Positions 18,153-26,857 of a stretch of DNA of 64,000 bases are shown one piece after another (the first letter of the stretch is position 1; each line of letters begins with the position of its first letter). Below the pieces are notes generated by a model. It was not told where the DNA came from. It worked only from the letters and a program-made list of their open reading frames with translations, and made no database searches. Source of the stretch: Iodobacter sp. BJB302. Lineage in GTDB: Bacteria; Pseudomonadota; Gammaproteobacteria; Burkholderiales; Chitinibacteraceae. The stretch lies in NCBI RefSeq assembly GCF_002735645.1, contig NZ_PDZG01000001.1, positions 102,977 through 166,976 of the forward strand, written 5' to 3'. The position numbers were made by a program, and so were the translations under genes.

Positions 18153-19842
18153 CTTTATCTCACTTGACCGCCTGCTGTTTACAGGCCGGGAATCCACTTT
18201 CCCCCTGGCAAAAAATGCCGCGCAAATGATTGATTACGGCAGCTTCAGCAGGGATGTTGCCCGCTGGCAGCATGCATTCCGCCTGCACAGCGGCAGCCGC
18301 TTTGCACTGTACTTTAATGACAGCGCCACTTTTGCCGCCGCGCTTTTAGGCGCATGGCACGCGGGTAAATGTGTCTGCCTGCCCAGTGACACCCTGCCTG
18401 CCACTTTGCAAAAACTGCAAGAAACAACGGATGGTTTTGCAGGTGATTTTCCGGCTGCACTCTCGCCCATCTCTGCGACAGAATACGCTGCAACAAGCTG
18501 GCAAGTGCTGAATTTAAATGCTGTGATGCTGGTGGTCTATACATCGGGCAGCAGCGGCGAGCCCTGTGCCATTCCTAAAAAACTCTCACAGCTGGTCAGC
18601 GAAGTCGCGGCGCTTGAAACCTGCTTTAGTAAACAAAGCGCCGGGGCCACCGTACTGGCCACCGTCTCGCATCAGCATATTTACGGGCTATTGTTCCGCA
18701 TTTTATGGCCGCTCTCGGCAGGGCGTGTCTTTGATACGGAAAGGCTGGTTTTTCCTGAAGACATTGCCGCCGCGCTGAGCGATGCCTCGCCTGCCGCAAC
18801 GATTCTGGTAGCCAGCCCCGCCCATTTAAAACGCCTGCCTGAGCAGCTTAACTGGCAGACAGAATCCTTACGCGCGGTGTTTTCTTCTGGCGGCCCTTTG
18901 CCTGCGGAAGCCCTGCCTGCCTGCCGCAATTTACTTGGCAGCGCCCCGTTTGAAATCTATGGCAGCTCAGAAACCGGCGGCATTGCCTGGCGGCAACGCC
19001 AGCAGGATCATCAGACCGCATGGAGAACACTGCCCGGCATTGCGATCCGCGTAGAAAACGAAACGCTCTTTTTGCGCTCACCCCATCTGAGCAATAACGA
19101 CTGGCAAGCCGGCAATGATCGCGTATCGCTCACCCCGAATGGCTTTGAGCTGCTTGGGCGCAGCGACCGCATTATCAAGATCGAAGAAAAACGCGTTTCA
19201 CTCAGCGCAATGGAGCAGGCGCTGCTGGCCACACAGCTGCTGGACGAAGTGCGCCTGATTGCCCTGCCCGGCTCACGGCTTTCTCTGGGTTTAATCGCCT
19301 GCCCCAATGAAGCAGGCTGGCGCTTAGTGGATGAGCAAGGCAAGAAGGCACTGAATCAGGCCTTACGCAACGCCCTGGCAGAATCAAGCGAGGCCAGTGC
19401 CCTGCCGCGCCGCTTTCGCTATATCTGGGCTTTGCCCAGCAATACCCAGAGCAAAACCACCCACGCGGCACTGCTCGCACTGTTCGATCCGCGCCGCCCC
19501 GAAGCACGCCTGATTGAGCGCAGCAAAGACGCCGCATTGCTGAATATTGATGTAAACGCCAGCTCGCCCTTTTTTGATGGCCACTTTAATACGGCCCCCA
19601 TTCTGCCGGGCGTGGCTCAGACAGAGTGGGCGCTTTGCCTTGCGCGTGAGCTGTTTGAGCTGCCCGCCGTGTTTTTGCGCATGGAAGTACTGAAGTTTCA
19701 ACAAGTGATCCTTCCGGGCAGCCAGATTCAGCTGGAGCTGAAAACACTCAGCAAAGACACTGAAACCTTGCTGACATTTAAATTTGTATCTGCAGCAGGC
19801 ACACACGCCAGCGGCCGGATTGTTTTAGGAAATACTGCATGA
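18145..19842 (+). CDS. apeH: Aryl acid-ACP ligase fused to hotdog dehydratase domain (ApeH-ApeI-like)
   Basis: A 565-residue two-domain protein. Residues 1 to about 455 form an AMP-dependent ligase: A3 motif VYTSGSSGEPCAIPKK at 131-146, FEIYGSSETGGIAWRQ (A5), GRSDRIIKIEEKRVS (A8-like). It should activate an aryl acid starter and load it onto ACP. From about residue 467 a FabA/FabZ-like hotdog domain follows, with FFDGHFNTAPILPGVAQ (putative catalytic His480), matching the ApeI dehydratase that is a separate gene in many clusters. The fusion order makes sense because elongation requires repeated dehydration. The start overlaps the upstream membrane-protein gene by eight bases. Confidence 0.87.
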   Translation: MANFISLDRLLFTGRESTFPLAKNAAQMIDYGSFSRDVARWQHAFRLHSGSRFALYFNDSATFAAALLGAWHAGKCVCLPSDTLPATLQKLQETTDGFAGDFPAALSPISATEYAATSWQVLNLNAVMLVVYTSGSSGEPCAIPKKLSQLVSEVAALETCFSKQSAGATVLATVSHQHIYGLLFRILWPLSAGRVFDTERLVFPEDIAAALSDASPAATILVASPAHLKRLPEQLNWQTESLRAVFSSGGPLPAEALPACRNLLGSAPFEIYGSSETGGIAWRQRQQDHQTAWRTLPGIAIRVENETLFLRSPHLSNNDWQAGNDRVSLTPNGFELLGRSDRIIKIEEKRVSLSAMEQALLATQLLDEVRLIALPGSRLSLGLIACPNEAGWRLVDEQGKKALNQALRNALAESSEASALPRRFRYIWALPSNTQSKTTHAALLALFDPRRPEARLIERSKDAALLNIDVNASSPFFDGHFNTAPILPGVAQTEWALCLARELFELPAVFLRMEVLKFQQVILPGSQIQLELKTLSKDTETLLTFKFVSAAGTHASGRIVLGNTA

Positions 19843-19919
19843 ATATCCACATGGTGATTCCTGCATACCAACACATGATATTCGCCTGCAGCGGTATCAG
19901 TCAGGGAAGCACAGCATGA
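19839..19919 (+). CDS. 26-codon coupled ORF resembling a glycosyltransferase start (remnant or leader)
   Basis: ATG at 19839 overlaps the ligase stop (ATGA) and its own stop overlaps the ATG of the next gene (ATGA). The peptide begins MNIHMVIPAYQH, 7 of 12 residues identical to the neighbour's MKICVVIPVYNH, and the DNA shares GTGATTCCTG in register. It is most simply a decayed duplicate of the glycosyltransferase 5' end kept as a translational bridge. Whether it is translated as a peptide with any role is unknown. Confidence 0.45.
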   Translation: MNIHMVIPAYQHMIFACSGISQGSTA

Positions 19920-20653
19920 AAATATGCGTCGTGATTCCTGTTTATAACCATGGCGAAGCCATCAGTGCGGTTGTACATGCCGTACGCGGCCATGATTTGC
20001 ACTGCATTTTGGTCGACGATGGCAGCCATGCCCCTTGCGCGGCCGTATTAGATCAGCTGGATAAAGAGCTGGAGCAAAACGTAACCCTCGTGCGCCTGCT
20101 GCAAAACCAGGGCAAGGGCGGCGCGATGATTGCGGGCCTGCGCTGCGCGCTTGATCTGGGCTACAGCCATGCATTACAAATTGATGCCGATGGCCAGCAC
20201 AATACCGCCGATATTCCCACTTTTATTGCGCTGGCAAAGCAAAACACCCAGGCCCTGATTTGCGGTTGCCCGGTTTACGATGAAAGCGTGCCCAAAGTGC
20301 GCCTGTATGGCCGTTATGCAACCCATATCTGGGTGTGGATTAACACCCTGTCGCTGGCAATTAAAGATTCAATGTGCGGCTTTCGCATCTACCCGCTTGC
20401 GCCCACTATTGCGCTGTTTAACAGCCGCAATATTGGCAAACGCATGGATTTTGATATTGATATTGCGGTACGTTTGTACTGGCGCGGCATGCCGGTCATC
20501 AACCAGCCTACAAAAGTAAGCTACCCCAGCGACGGCGTATCTCACTTTAAAGCCCTGCTAGATAATGTACTGATCTCACGGATGCATGCACGGCTGTTTG
20601 CAGGCATGTTGCTGCGCTCGCCGCGGCTCATCTGGAGAAAGCTGTCCTCGTGA
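19916..20653 (+). CDS. Family 2 glycosyltransferase of the APE cluster (ApeJ-like)
   Basis: A 245-residue GT-A enzyme of the GT2 family. MKICVVIPVYNHGEAISAVV opens the nucleotide-binding domain, LQNQGKGGAMIAGL is the second conserved segment, and LQIDADGQHNTADIP is the DXD-type metal motif. The C-terminal part ends in a hydrophobic amphipathic stretch (LLRSPRLIWRK). No transmembrane spans beyond that are obvious. In aryl polyene clusters a GT2 is thought to add a sugar to the pigment head group or anchor. The gene is coupled to the preceding 26-codon ORF, and its stop overlaps the next GTG start. Confidence 0.88.
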   Translation: MKICVVIPVYNHGEAISAVVHAVRGHDLHCILVDDGSHAPCAAVLDQLDKELEQNVTLVRLLQNQGKGGAMIAGLRCALDLGYSHALQIDADGQHNTADIPTFIALAKQNTQALICGCPVYDESVPKVRLYGRYATHIWVWINTLSLAIKDSMCGFRIYPLAPTIALFNSRNIGKRMDFDIDIAVRLYWRGMPVINQPTKVSYPSDGVSHFKALLDNVLISRMHARLFAGMLLRSPRLIWRKLSS

Positions 20654-21609
20654 GCTCATCCCCACAAAACAAGGAACAACCCCAGCTGCACTGGGCAGAT
20701 ATCAGTGAGAACACCTTTATCGCAGGCATCTGGCTGCTTTTTTGGGTGCATAAACTTCTGGGCCGCTGGCCATTCCGGCTGTGTCTTTATCCGGTCATTA
20801 CCGTTCAATGGTTAAGCCGCCCGACCTTGCGTCATGCATCGATGCAATATTTGCAACGCCTGGAGGCGGCCACAGGCGCGCTGGGCCATGCTGCGTCCTG
20901 GCGTGACAGCCTGAAACACCTCGCGCTTTTTGCCGAAACCATGCTGGATAAGCTGCTGGCCGTTTCTGGCCGATATCAGTTCAGCAATGTCATAACCGAA
21001 GGGCGTGAAGCGTTTTACTCCACCGCAGAGCAGAGTTTGGGTGGCGTGATTATCACTGCCCACCTGGGGTGCCTTGAGCTTTGCCGCGCCATGGCCGAGG
21101 ACACCGGCAAGATTCGCCTCAATATTCTGGTGCACACCCGCCACGCGAGGCAATTTAACCAGCTTTTAAAGCGGCTGAATCCTGATAACGACTTACAACT
21201 GATCGAAGTCTCGGAAGTCGGCCCTGCAACCGCCGTCCTGCTGGCCGAAAAGATAGCCGCCGGTGAATATATCGTGATTGCCGGAGACCGGATTCCCGTC
21301 TTTGCCAGCCAGACCGTACAAGCGAGCTTTTTAGGCCATAGCGCGCCCTTTCCCGCGGGCCCTTACGTCTTAGCCAGCCTCTTAAAATGCCCGCTCTATT
21401 TACTGGGCTGCATCCACGCAGGGCGTGGCTATCGCATTCATTTTGAAACACTGGCCAGCCGGGTGATTTTGCCGCGAGGCCAGCGCAATGAAGCAATGTC
21501 GGGCTATGCAGCGCAATACGCACAAGCCATCACCGCGCTGCTCAAACGCTCGCCCTACGACTGGTTTAACTTTTTTGCCTTTTGGGATCAGACACATGAC
21601 AAACACTAA
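20650..21609 (+). CDS. LpxL/HtrB-type lysophospholipid acyltransferase of the APE cluster
   Basis: A 319-residue acyltransferase of the LpxL/LpxM superfamily. The hydrophobic N-terminus (residues 20-50) probably anchors it to the inner membrane. IITAHLGCLELCRAM holds the H-X4-E-like catalytic motif, and GEYIVIAGDRIPV a downstream conserved Asp. Such proteins acylate lipid A. In this cluster it probably acylates the pigment's lipid anchor. It starts with GTG at 20650, overlapping the glycosyltransferase stop, and ends inside the start of the ammonia-lyase gene. In some aryl polyene clusters this domain is fused to the glycosyltransferase; here the two are separate. Confidence 0.85.
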   Translation: MSSSPQNKEQPQLHWADISENTFIAGIWLLFWVHKLLGRWPFRLCLYPVITVQWLSRPTLRHASMQYLQRLEAATGALGHAASWRDSLKHLALFAETMLDKLLAVSGRYQFSNVITEGREAFYSTAEQSLGGVIITAHLGCLELCRAMAEDTGKIRLNILVHTRHARQFNQLLKRLNPDNDLQLIEVSEVGPATAVLLAEKIAAGEYIVIAGDRIPVFASQTVQASFLGHSAPFPAGPYVLASLLKCPLYLLGCIHAGRGYRIHFETLASRVILPRGQRNEAMSGYAAQYAQAITALLKRSPYDWFNFFAFWDQTHDKH

Positions 21610-23140
21610 ACCTGCCGTCACTTTTGATGGCACACGATTATCCATCGAAGACATTGTTGCGATCTCCCGGCAAAAATCATCCGCCTTGCTTTCCGCTGCG
21701 CCGGAATTTCGCCTGCGTATTCAAAAAGGCGCTGATTTTTTAGACCGCCTCCTGAGTGAAGACGGTGTCATTTATGGCGTCACCACCGGCTACGGCGATT
21801 CTTGCACCGTCGTTATTCCGCCTGAGCTGATCCGCGAGCTGCCGCATCATCTTTACACCTATCACGGCTGCGGTGCCGGGCGCTTTTTAACGCAGGAAGA
21901 AACCCGTGCCGTACTGGCCTCGCGGCTGGCGTCTTTATCGCAAGGCATGTCGGGCGTCAGCATTGCCCTGCTTGATCAGCTGGAAACCTTACTTAAACAC
22001 GATATCCTGCCGCTGATTCCGGCCGAAGGCTCAGTCGGGGCCAGTGGTGATTTAACGCCGCTGTCTTATGTGGCCGCCGTGCTGTGTGGCGAGCGGGAAG
22101 TGATGTATCGCAATGAACGCCGCAATGCCAGCGATGTATTTGCTGAATTAAAAATCCAGCCGCTACGCCTGCGCCCGAAAGAAGGCCTTGCCATGATGAA
22201 TGGCACGGCCGTGATGACCGCACTGGCCTGCCTTGCATGGCAGCGTGCTGATTACCTTTGCAAGCTCGCGGCAAGACTCACCGCCATGAATGTGGTGGCC
22301 AGCGCAGGCAATAGCAACCATTTTGATGAAACGCTGTTTGCCGTTAAACCCCACGCTGGTCAGCAAGCCGTGGCGGCCCGCATCCGCAATGATCTGGCAA
22401 GCCCGCGGCCCAGCCGTAATGACGAGCGGCTGCAGGATCGCTACTCCCTGCGCTGCGCCCCGCATGTGATTGGCGTACTGGAAGACGCACTGCCGTTTTT
22501 CAGAACCCTGATCGAAAACGAGCTGAACAGCGCCAACGACAACCCGATTATCGATGCCGAAAACGAGCGCGTTTTACACGGCGGCCACTTCTATGGCGGC
22601 CATATCGCTTTTGCCATGGACAGCCTGAAAAACACCGTGGCTAATCTGGCTGATTTACTCGACCGCCAGCTGGCGCTGCTCGTTGATACCCGTTTTAACC
22701 ACGGCCTGCCGTCTAATTTGTCCGGCTGCACCGGCCCGCGCGCGGCGATTAACCATGGCTTAAAAGCACTGCAAATCAGCGTGTCCGCCTGGACTGCCGA
22801 GGCGCTGAAGCAAACCATGCCAGCCTCGGTCTTCAGCCGCTCTACCGAATGCCACAATCAGGATAAAGTCAGCATGGGTACGATTGCAGCACGCGATGCC
22901 TTACGCGTGCTGGAGCTGACCGAGCAAGTGGTCGCCGCCATGCTGATTGCTGCGCGTCAGGGTATTGCGCTGCGCCGCCGTATCGATCCAAAACTGCAGC
23001 TACCTGATGCGCTGGCCGCCATGCAGGCAGATCTGGAAGACCGGATTCCGCTGCTGGTAGAAGACCGCGCTTTAGATAAAGAGCTGCAAGCTTTAATTTT
23101 GGATATTCGTGCAGAAACCTGGATGCTCTATGCCGATTAA
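21596..23140 (+). CDS. Aromatic amino acid ammonia-lyase, probably tyrosine-type
   Basis: A 514-residue member of the HAL/PAL/TAL family. The MIO cofactor triad is Ala149-Ser150-Gly151 in GASGDLTPLS, and Tyr60 lies in YGVTTGYG. The selectivity segment reads PHHLYTYHGCG (His84-His85-Leu86), which lines up with His89-Leu90 of Rhodobacter tyrosine lyase rather than the Ser-His of histidine lyases. It would turn tyrosine into p-coumarate, a plausible starter for the aryl polyene. The specificity is inference. ATG 21596 is preceded by GGGATCAG; the in-frame ORF upstream to 21488 overlaps the acyltransferase and is not likely. It overlaps the thioesterase gene by 11 bases. Confidence 0.88.
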   Translation: MTNTKPAVTFDGTRLSIEDIVAISRQKSSALLSAAPEFRLRIQKGADFLDRLLSEDGVIYGVTTGYGDSCTVVIPPELIRELPHHLYTYHGCGAGRFLTQEETRAVLASRLASLSQGMSGVSIALLDQLETLLKHDILPLIPAEGSVGASGDLTPLSYVAAVLCGEREVMYRNERRNASDVFAELKIQPLRLRPKEGLAMMNGTAVMTALACLAWQRADYLCKLAARLTAMNVVASAGNSNHFDETLFAVKPHAGQQAVAARIRNDLASPRPSRNDERLQDRYSLRCAPHVIGVLEDALPFFRTLIENELNSANDNPIIDAENERVLHGGHFYGGHIAFAMDSLKNTVANLADLLDRQLALLVDTRFNHGLPSNLSGCTGPRAAINHGLKALQISVSAWTAEALKQTMPASVFSRSTECHNQDKVSMGTIAARDALRVLELTEQVVAAMLIAARQGIALRRRIDPKLQLPDALAAMQADLEDRIPLLVEDRALDKELQALILDIRAETWMLYAD

Positions 23141-23576
23141 TCAGAATCATCCGGCCCATCCCCGCCTCAGTATCGAGATTGAACTCAGCCCGGCTTTTCA
23201 TGATCTGGACCCGATGGATATCGTCTGGCACGGCAATTATCCCAAATACCTGGAAATTGCCCGCTGCGCCCTGCTCAGCCAGTTTAATTACGACTATCTG
23301 CAAATGAAAGAATCGGGCTATGCGTGGCCGATTGTGGATATGCGGCTGAAATACATTAAACCGTCCCGTTTTGAGCAAAAGCTGATCGTGCGCGCCGAAA
23401 TTGTGGAGTGGGAAAGCCGCTTAAAAATTAATTACCTGATTAAAGATGCGGTCAGCGGCCAGAAAATTAATCAGGCTTATACCATTCAGGTGGCTGTCGA
23501 TATGAATACGGGTGAAATGCAATATGTTTGCCCGGCTATTCTTTGGGAGCGGCTGGGCGTGGAGGAGCCGCAGTGA
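23130..23576 (+). CDS. apeK: Acyl-CoA/ACP thioesterase, 4HBT hotdog family (ApeK-like)
   Basis: A 148-residue single hotdog fold of the 4-hydroxybenzoyl-CoA thioesterase family. The active-site loop DLDPMDIVWHGNYPKYLE is present with the usual aspartate and HxNY, followed by RLKYIKPSRFEQ and the second strand pair. In aryl polyene clusters this thioesterase is thought to hydrolyse stalled or finished chains. ATG 23130 overlaps the end of the lyase gene; a GTG start at 23109 would add seven residues. The next gene starts four bases before this one's stop codon. Confidence 0.88.
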   Translation: MPINQNHPAHPRLSIEIELSPAFHDLDPMDIVWHGNYPKYLEIARCALLSQFNYDYLQMKESGYAWPIVDMRLKYIKPSRFEQKLIVRAEIVEWESRLKINYLIKDAVSGQKINQAYTIQVAVDMNTGEMQYVCPAILWERLGVEEPQ

Positions 23577-24190
23577 AAATCAATTTCAGGCAATCACTTG
23601 CCGTCGTTTTGCTCAGCCTCTTCACCCTCAGCAGCCATGCCGCAGATTTAGCCGCCAGCGTAAAAGAGCGCCTGGCTCAGCCGGGGGTTTTGCGCGGTGA
23701 TTTTGAGCAGAACAAACAGGTGAGCGGCTTTAAAAAGCCGTTAGTATCGCGTGGTGATTTTTTAGTTGCGCGGGATTTGGGCGTGCTTTGGCGCACCAAA
23801 ACGCCTTTTGCAAGTGTACTCAGGCTAAGCCGTGATGAAATTGTCGCGACGCAAGATGGCGCCGTGGCTTTTCGCCTCAGTGCCAGTAAAGAGCCGTCGG
23901 TGCGGATGATTAATGGCCTGCTGTTTTCTTTAATGAATGGCGATGTCAGCAGTCTGGGCGAGCTGTTTAAGATTGAAGGCGGCGTCAACGGCAAAGCATG
24001 GCAGCTTACGCTTACCCCCAGGCAAGCGGCTTTGGGTAAAATCATGCGCAAGATTGAGCTCTCAGGGGACCAATTTGTGCGCCGTATTTTGCTGGATGAA
24101 GCCAATGGTGACCAAACCGCGATACAGCTGAGCGCACAAAACACCGAGCCTGCCAGACTCAGCGGCGAGGAGCGTGCTCGTTTTGAATAA
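23573..24190 (+). CDS. LolA-like outer membrane lipoprotein carrier protein of the APE cluster
   Basis: A 205-residue periplasmic protein. It starts with GTG 23573, with GGAGGAG directly upstream, and has a signal peptide (KINFRQSLAVVLLSLFTL, cleaved after SSHA). The remaining part is of the LolA fold type, with GVLRGDFEQNKQVSGFKKPL near the N-terminus and RIILLDEANGD-like strands toward the end. In the aryl polyene cluster it should carry the acylated pigment across the periplasm to the outer membrane. The gene overlaps the exporter start by 17 bases. Confidence 0.84.
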   Translation: MKINFRQSLAVVLLSLFTLSSHAADLAASVKERLAQPGVLRGDFEQNKQVSGFKKPLVSRGDFLVARDLGVLWRTKTPFASVLRLSRDEIVATQDGAVAFRLSASKEPSVRMINGLLFSLMNGDVSSLGELFKIEGGVNGKAWQLTLTPRQAALGKIMRKIELSGDQFVRRILLDEANGDQTAIQLSAQNTEPARLSGEERARFE

Positions 24191-26525
24191 TCAGGCATCC
24201 ATCCGGCTGCTGGCTAAAATCTGGCTACTGATCGTGCTCGCCTTTACCGGCCACAATATTTATCTGTGGTCCGGCCATTTACAGCTGGATACAGATATTC
24301 TCGCCATGCTGCCGCAGGATGAGCGCGACCCGACGGTGCAAAACGCCACGCGGCAACTCAGCGATGCGGCGGCTAAACGGGTGGTGGTGCTTATTGGCGG
24401 GCAGGATTGGGAAAGTGCGCGCACGGCTGCTGATGCTTACGCTGCCAGCTTGGAAAACAGCAGGCTACCCCTCAATTTGCGCTACAAAATGGGCGATGAA
24501 AGCGCCTGGCTGGGCTTTTTTATCCCTTACAGGAATCAGCTACTAAGCGCAGCGCAGCGCCAGCAACTGAAAAACAGCAGCAGTGATGAGCTGGCACAGC
24601 GCGCCGTTGCCGCGTTGTATCAGCCCGGCATCGGCATGCCCCGCCTTGGCCAGTGGCAGGATGACCCACTGAATTTGCTTGGTGCATGGCTGGGGGAGAG
24701 GGCTGCAGAAAGCAAAGTCCGCATCCGTGACGGGCGCCTATCGCTGAGCGCTTCATCCGCATCTGGCGAGGCACACTATATTTTGCTGACGCTGGAGCAA
24801 CAAGATTCAGCATTTTCAATTAAGGCGCAGCAAGCGCTGATTCCGGTGCTGGATGCAGCCAAAGCGGCTGCGATCAAAACCCAGCCCAAAGCAGAAGTAT
24901 TCAGTGTTGGCGTGCCCTTACACGCAGCAGCGGCAGCCAGCCAGGCCGAGCGTGAAGTCCACACCATCGGGATAGGCTCGATGATCGGCATTGTGCTGCT
25001 CACTGTGTTTGCCTTCAGCGCCATCAGGCCGCGCATTTTGGTCACCCTCTCGATTGCCATTGGCCTGCTCGCCGCGATTTCGGTATGCACCTTAATCTTT
25101 GGCCGTCTGCATTTAATCACGCTGGTATTTGGGGCCAGCTTAGTCGGCGTGGCGGAAAACTACGGCAGTAATTATTTCAGCAGCCGCCAGGGCCGCCCTG
25201 CTGCAGAGCGCTGGGCCATGCTTAAAACGCAGGCGCCGGTAATGTGGCTGGCGATGCTCACTACCGCCATCGGTTATTTACTGCTGGCGCTCACCCCATC
25301 TCCTGGTCTGCGGCAAATCGCCGTTTTCTCTGCTACTGGCTTACTGGCCGCTTTTGTAACCGTGCTGTGGTGGTTTCCGCTGTTTGATAAAGGGGAGATG
25401 AAGCACACCCGTTTGTCGCTCTGGATAGGCTCACGCCGCGCGCTCTGGCCCAGTCTGGGGCGCAATCGTTTAACGCTGCTGTTTGCCATCGTTGTGGCCA
25501 CTGTATTGCTGGCAGGCGGCTTATCCATCAAAAGCAATGACGATGTGCGGCTCTTGCAAAGCTCGCCTCCCGCACTGATTGCCCAGCAAATTAAAGTCAG
25601 CAAGCTGCTTGATTTACCCAGCCCGGCGCAATTTTATTTAATTCGCGGCGCAAACATCGAAGCGGTTCTGCAGCAGGAAGAAGCGCTCAAAACCAGGCTT
25701 GAGCCCCTGATTGCCCAAGGCAGTATCAGCGGCTATCAGGCCATCAGCGATTGGGTTCCTTCTTTGGCTCAGCAAGCAGCAAACCAGGCACTGATCGAAC
25801 GCGTGGTGTTTGGCGGGCAAGGCGTGCTGGCCAGGGCCAGCCTAGCACTGGGCGAAACGCTGATGCCAGCGTTCAAAAATCATTCACCGCTGCAACTGAC
25901 GGACTGGCTGGCGGCTCCCGTTTCAGAACCGCTGCGCCATCAGTGGCTGGGGAAATTTGAAAACGGCTACGCCAGCGTGATCTTGCTGCGTGGCGTCAGC
26001 AAACCAGCGCAGCTTGCAGAGCTGGCGGCCATTGCCCCCAGCGTGGCAGGCGTGCGCTGGGTAGATAAAGTCGCCGAAGTCTCTACCGTCATGGGCCGCT
26101 ACCGTGTGCTGATGGCATGGGTGATCGCACTCAGCTATCTGCTGGTTTTTGCCGCGCTCAGCTACCGCTTTGGCAGGCAGGCATGGCGGGCGCTGCTGCC
26201 CACCCTGCTCGCCAGTGGTCTGGCCTTAGCCATTCTGGCGCTGCTGGGCCAGCCCCTGCAATTATTCAATATTCTGGCGCTGCTGCTGATTCTGGGTATG
26301 GGCGTGGATTATGGGATTTTCCTGCTGGAAAACCCCGAGCGCCATGCAACAAGGCCGTTTTTATCGGTGACACTGGCAGCTGCTTCCACCCTGCTGGCCT
26401 TTGGCCTACTGGCCCTGTCTGCAACCCCCGCCCTGCACGCTTTTGGTCTGACCATGCTGCTGGGCATCGGATTATCCTGGTTTTTAACCCCGGCATTTAT
26501 GCCACTAACTAAGTCAGAGCAATGA
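24174..26525 (+). CDS. MMPL/RND-family exporter of the APE cluster
   Basis: A 783-residue integral membrane protein of the MMPL/RND superfamily, in two repeats. Each has one helix, a periplasmic domain and then five to six helices; the second TM bundle ends with LGMGVDYGIFLLENPERH, the conserved charged motif of RND helix 4. The first repeat has VGVAENYGSNYFSSRQGRP, the matching site. It is expected to flip or extract the lipid-linked pigment from the inner membrane and hand it to the LolA-like carrier. I list GTG 24174; TTG 24183 is better spaced from the AGGAG site (10 versus 1 base). Confidence 0.88.
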   Translation: MLVLNNQASIRLLAKIWLLIVLAFTGHNIYLWSGHLQLDTDILAMLPQDERDPTVQNATRQLSDAAAKRVVVLIGGQDWESARTAADAYAASLENSRLPLNLRYKMGDESAWLGFFIPYRNQLLSAAQRQQLKNSSSDELAQRAVAALYQPGIGMPRLGQWQDDPLNLLGAWLGERAAESKVRIRDGRLSLSASSASGEAHYILLTLEQQDSAFSIKAQQALIPVLDAAKAAAIKTQPKAEVFSVGVPLHAAAAASQAEREVHTIGIGSMIGIVLLTVFAFSAIRPRILVTLSIAIGLLAAISVCTLIFGRLHLITLVFGASLVGVAENYGSNYFSSRQGRPAAERWAMLKTQAPVMWLAMLTTAIGYLLLALTPSPGLRQIAVFSATGLLAAFVTVLWWFPLFDKGEMKHTRLSLWIGSRRALWPSLGRNRLTLLFAIVVATVLLAGGLSIKSNDDVRLLQSSPPALIAQQIKVSKLLDLPSPAQFYLIRGANIEAVLQQEEALKTRLEPLIAQGSISGYQAISDWVPSLAQQAANQALIERVVFGGQGVLARASLALGETLMPAFKNHSPLQLTDWLAAPVSEPLRHQWLGKFENGYASVILLRGVSKPAQLAELAAIAPSVAGVRWVDKVAEVSTVMGRYRVLMAWVIALSYLLVFAALSYRFGRQAWRALLPTLLASGLALAILALLGQPLQLFNILALLLILGMGVDYGIFLLENPERHATRPFLSVTLAAASTLLAFGLLALSATPALHAFGLTMLLGIGLSWFLTPAFMPLTKSEQ

Positions 26526-26791
26526 TTTCAATCAGTAATCAATTTATTTTCAAACACCTGCGTACCATAGAAATGATCGGGGTGCTGATGCGTATCTTCA
26601 GCTTCAGCCTTGTCAGCTGGCTGGGCCCCGCCAGCCCGTTTATGTTTGTCTGGAGCCTGAATACCATCGACGCCATTATGCTGGCCTGGTGCTCGGCGTT
26701 AAAACGCGATTCCGCTTACACACTATTGAATGGTTTTTGGATTATTGTTGGCCTGATTGGCATTTTAAGAGCGGGGCAGTTTATTCATTGA
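26522..26791 (+). CDS. Small membrane protein of the APE cluster
   Basis: An 89-residue protein with about three hydrophobic segments (near 18-36, 42-58 and 68-84). ATG overlaps the exporter stop codon (ATGA), so it is translated with the exporter. I do not recognise a family beyond a resemblance to short hydrophobic proteins found near aryl polyene exporters. The central stretch WSLNTIDAIMLAWCSALKRD suggests an amphipathic loop facing the cytoplasm. Possible role: exporter accessory subunit; this is inference only. Confidence 0.65.
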   Translation: MISISNQFIFKHLRTIEMIGVLMRIFSFSLVSWLGPASPFMFVWSLNTIDAIMLAWCSALKRDSAYTLLNGFWIIVGLIGILRAGQFIH

Positions 26792-26857
26792 TTTGGCCGG
26801 CGCGACCCTGGCCCGCTTAGCAGAACAACAAAACCGAAAATACAGAAGAGAAATGAA

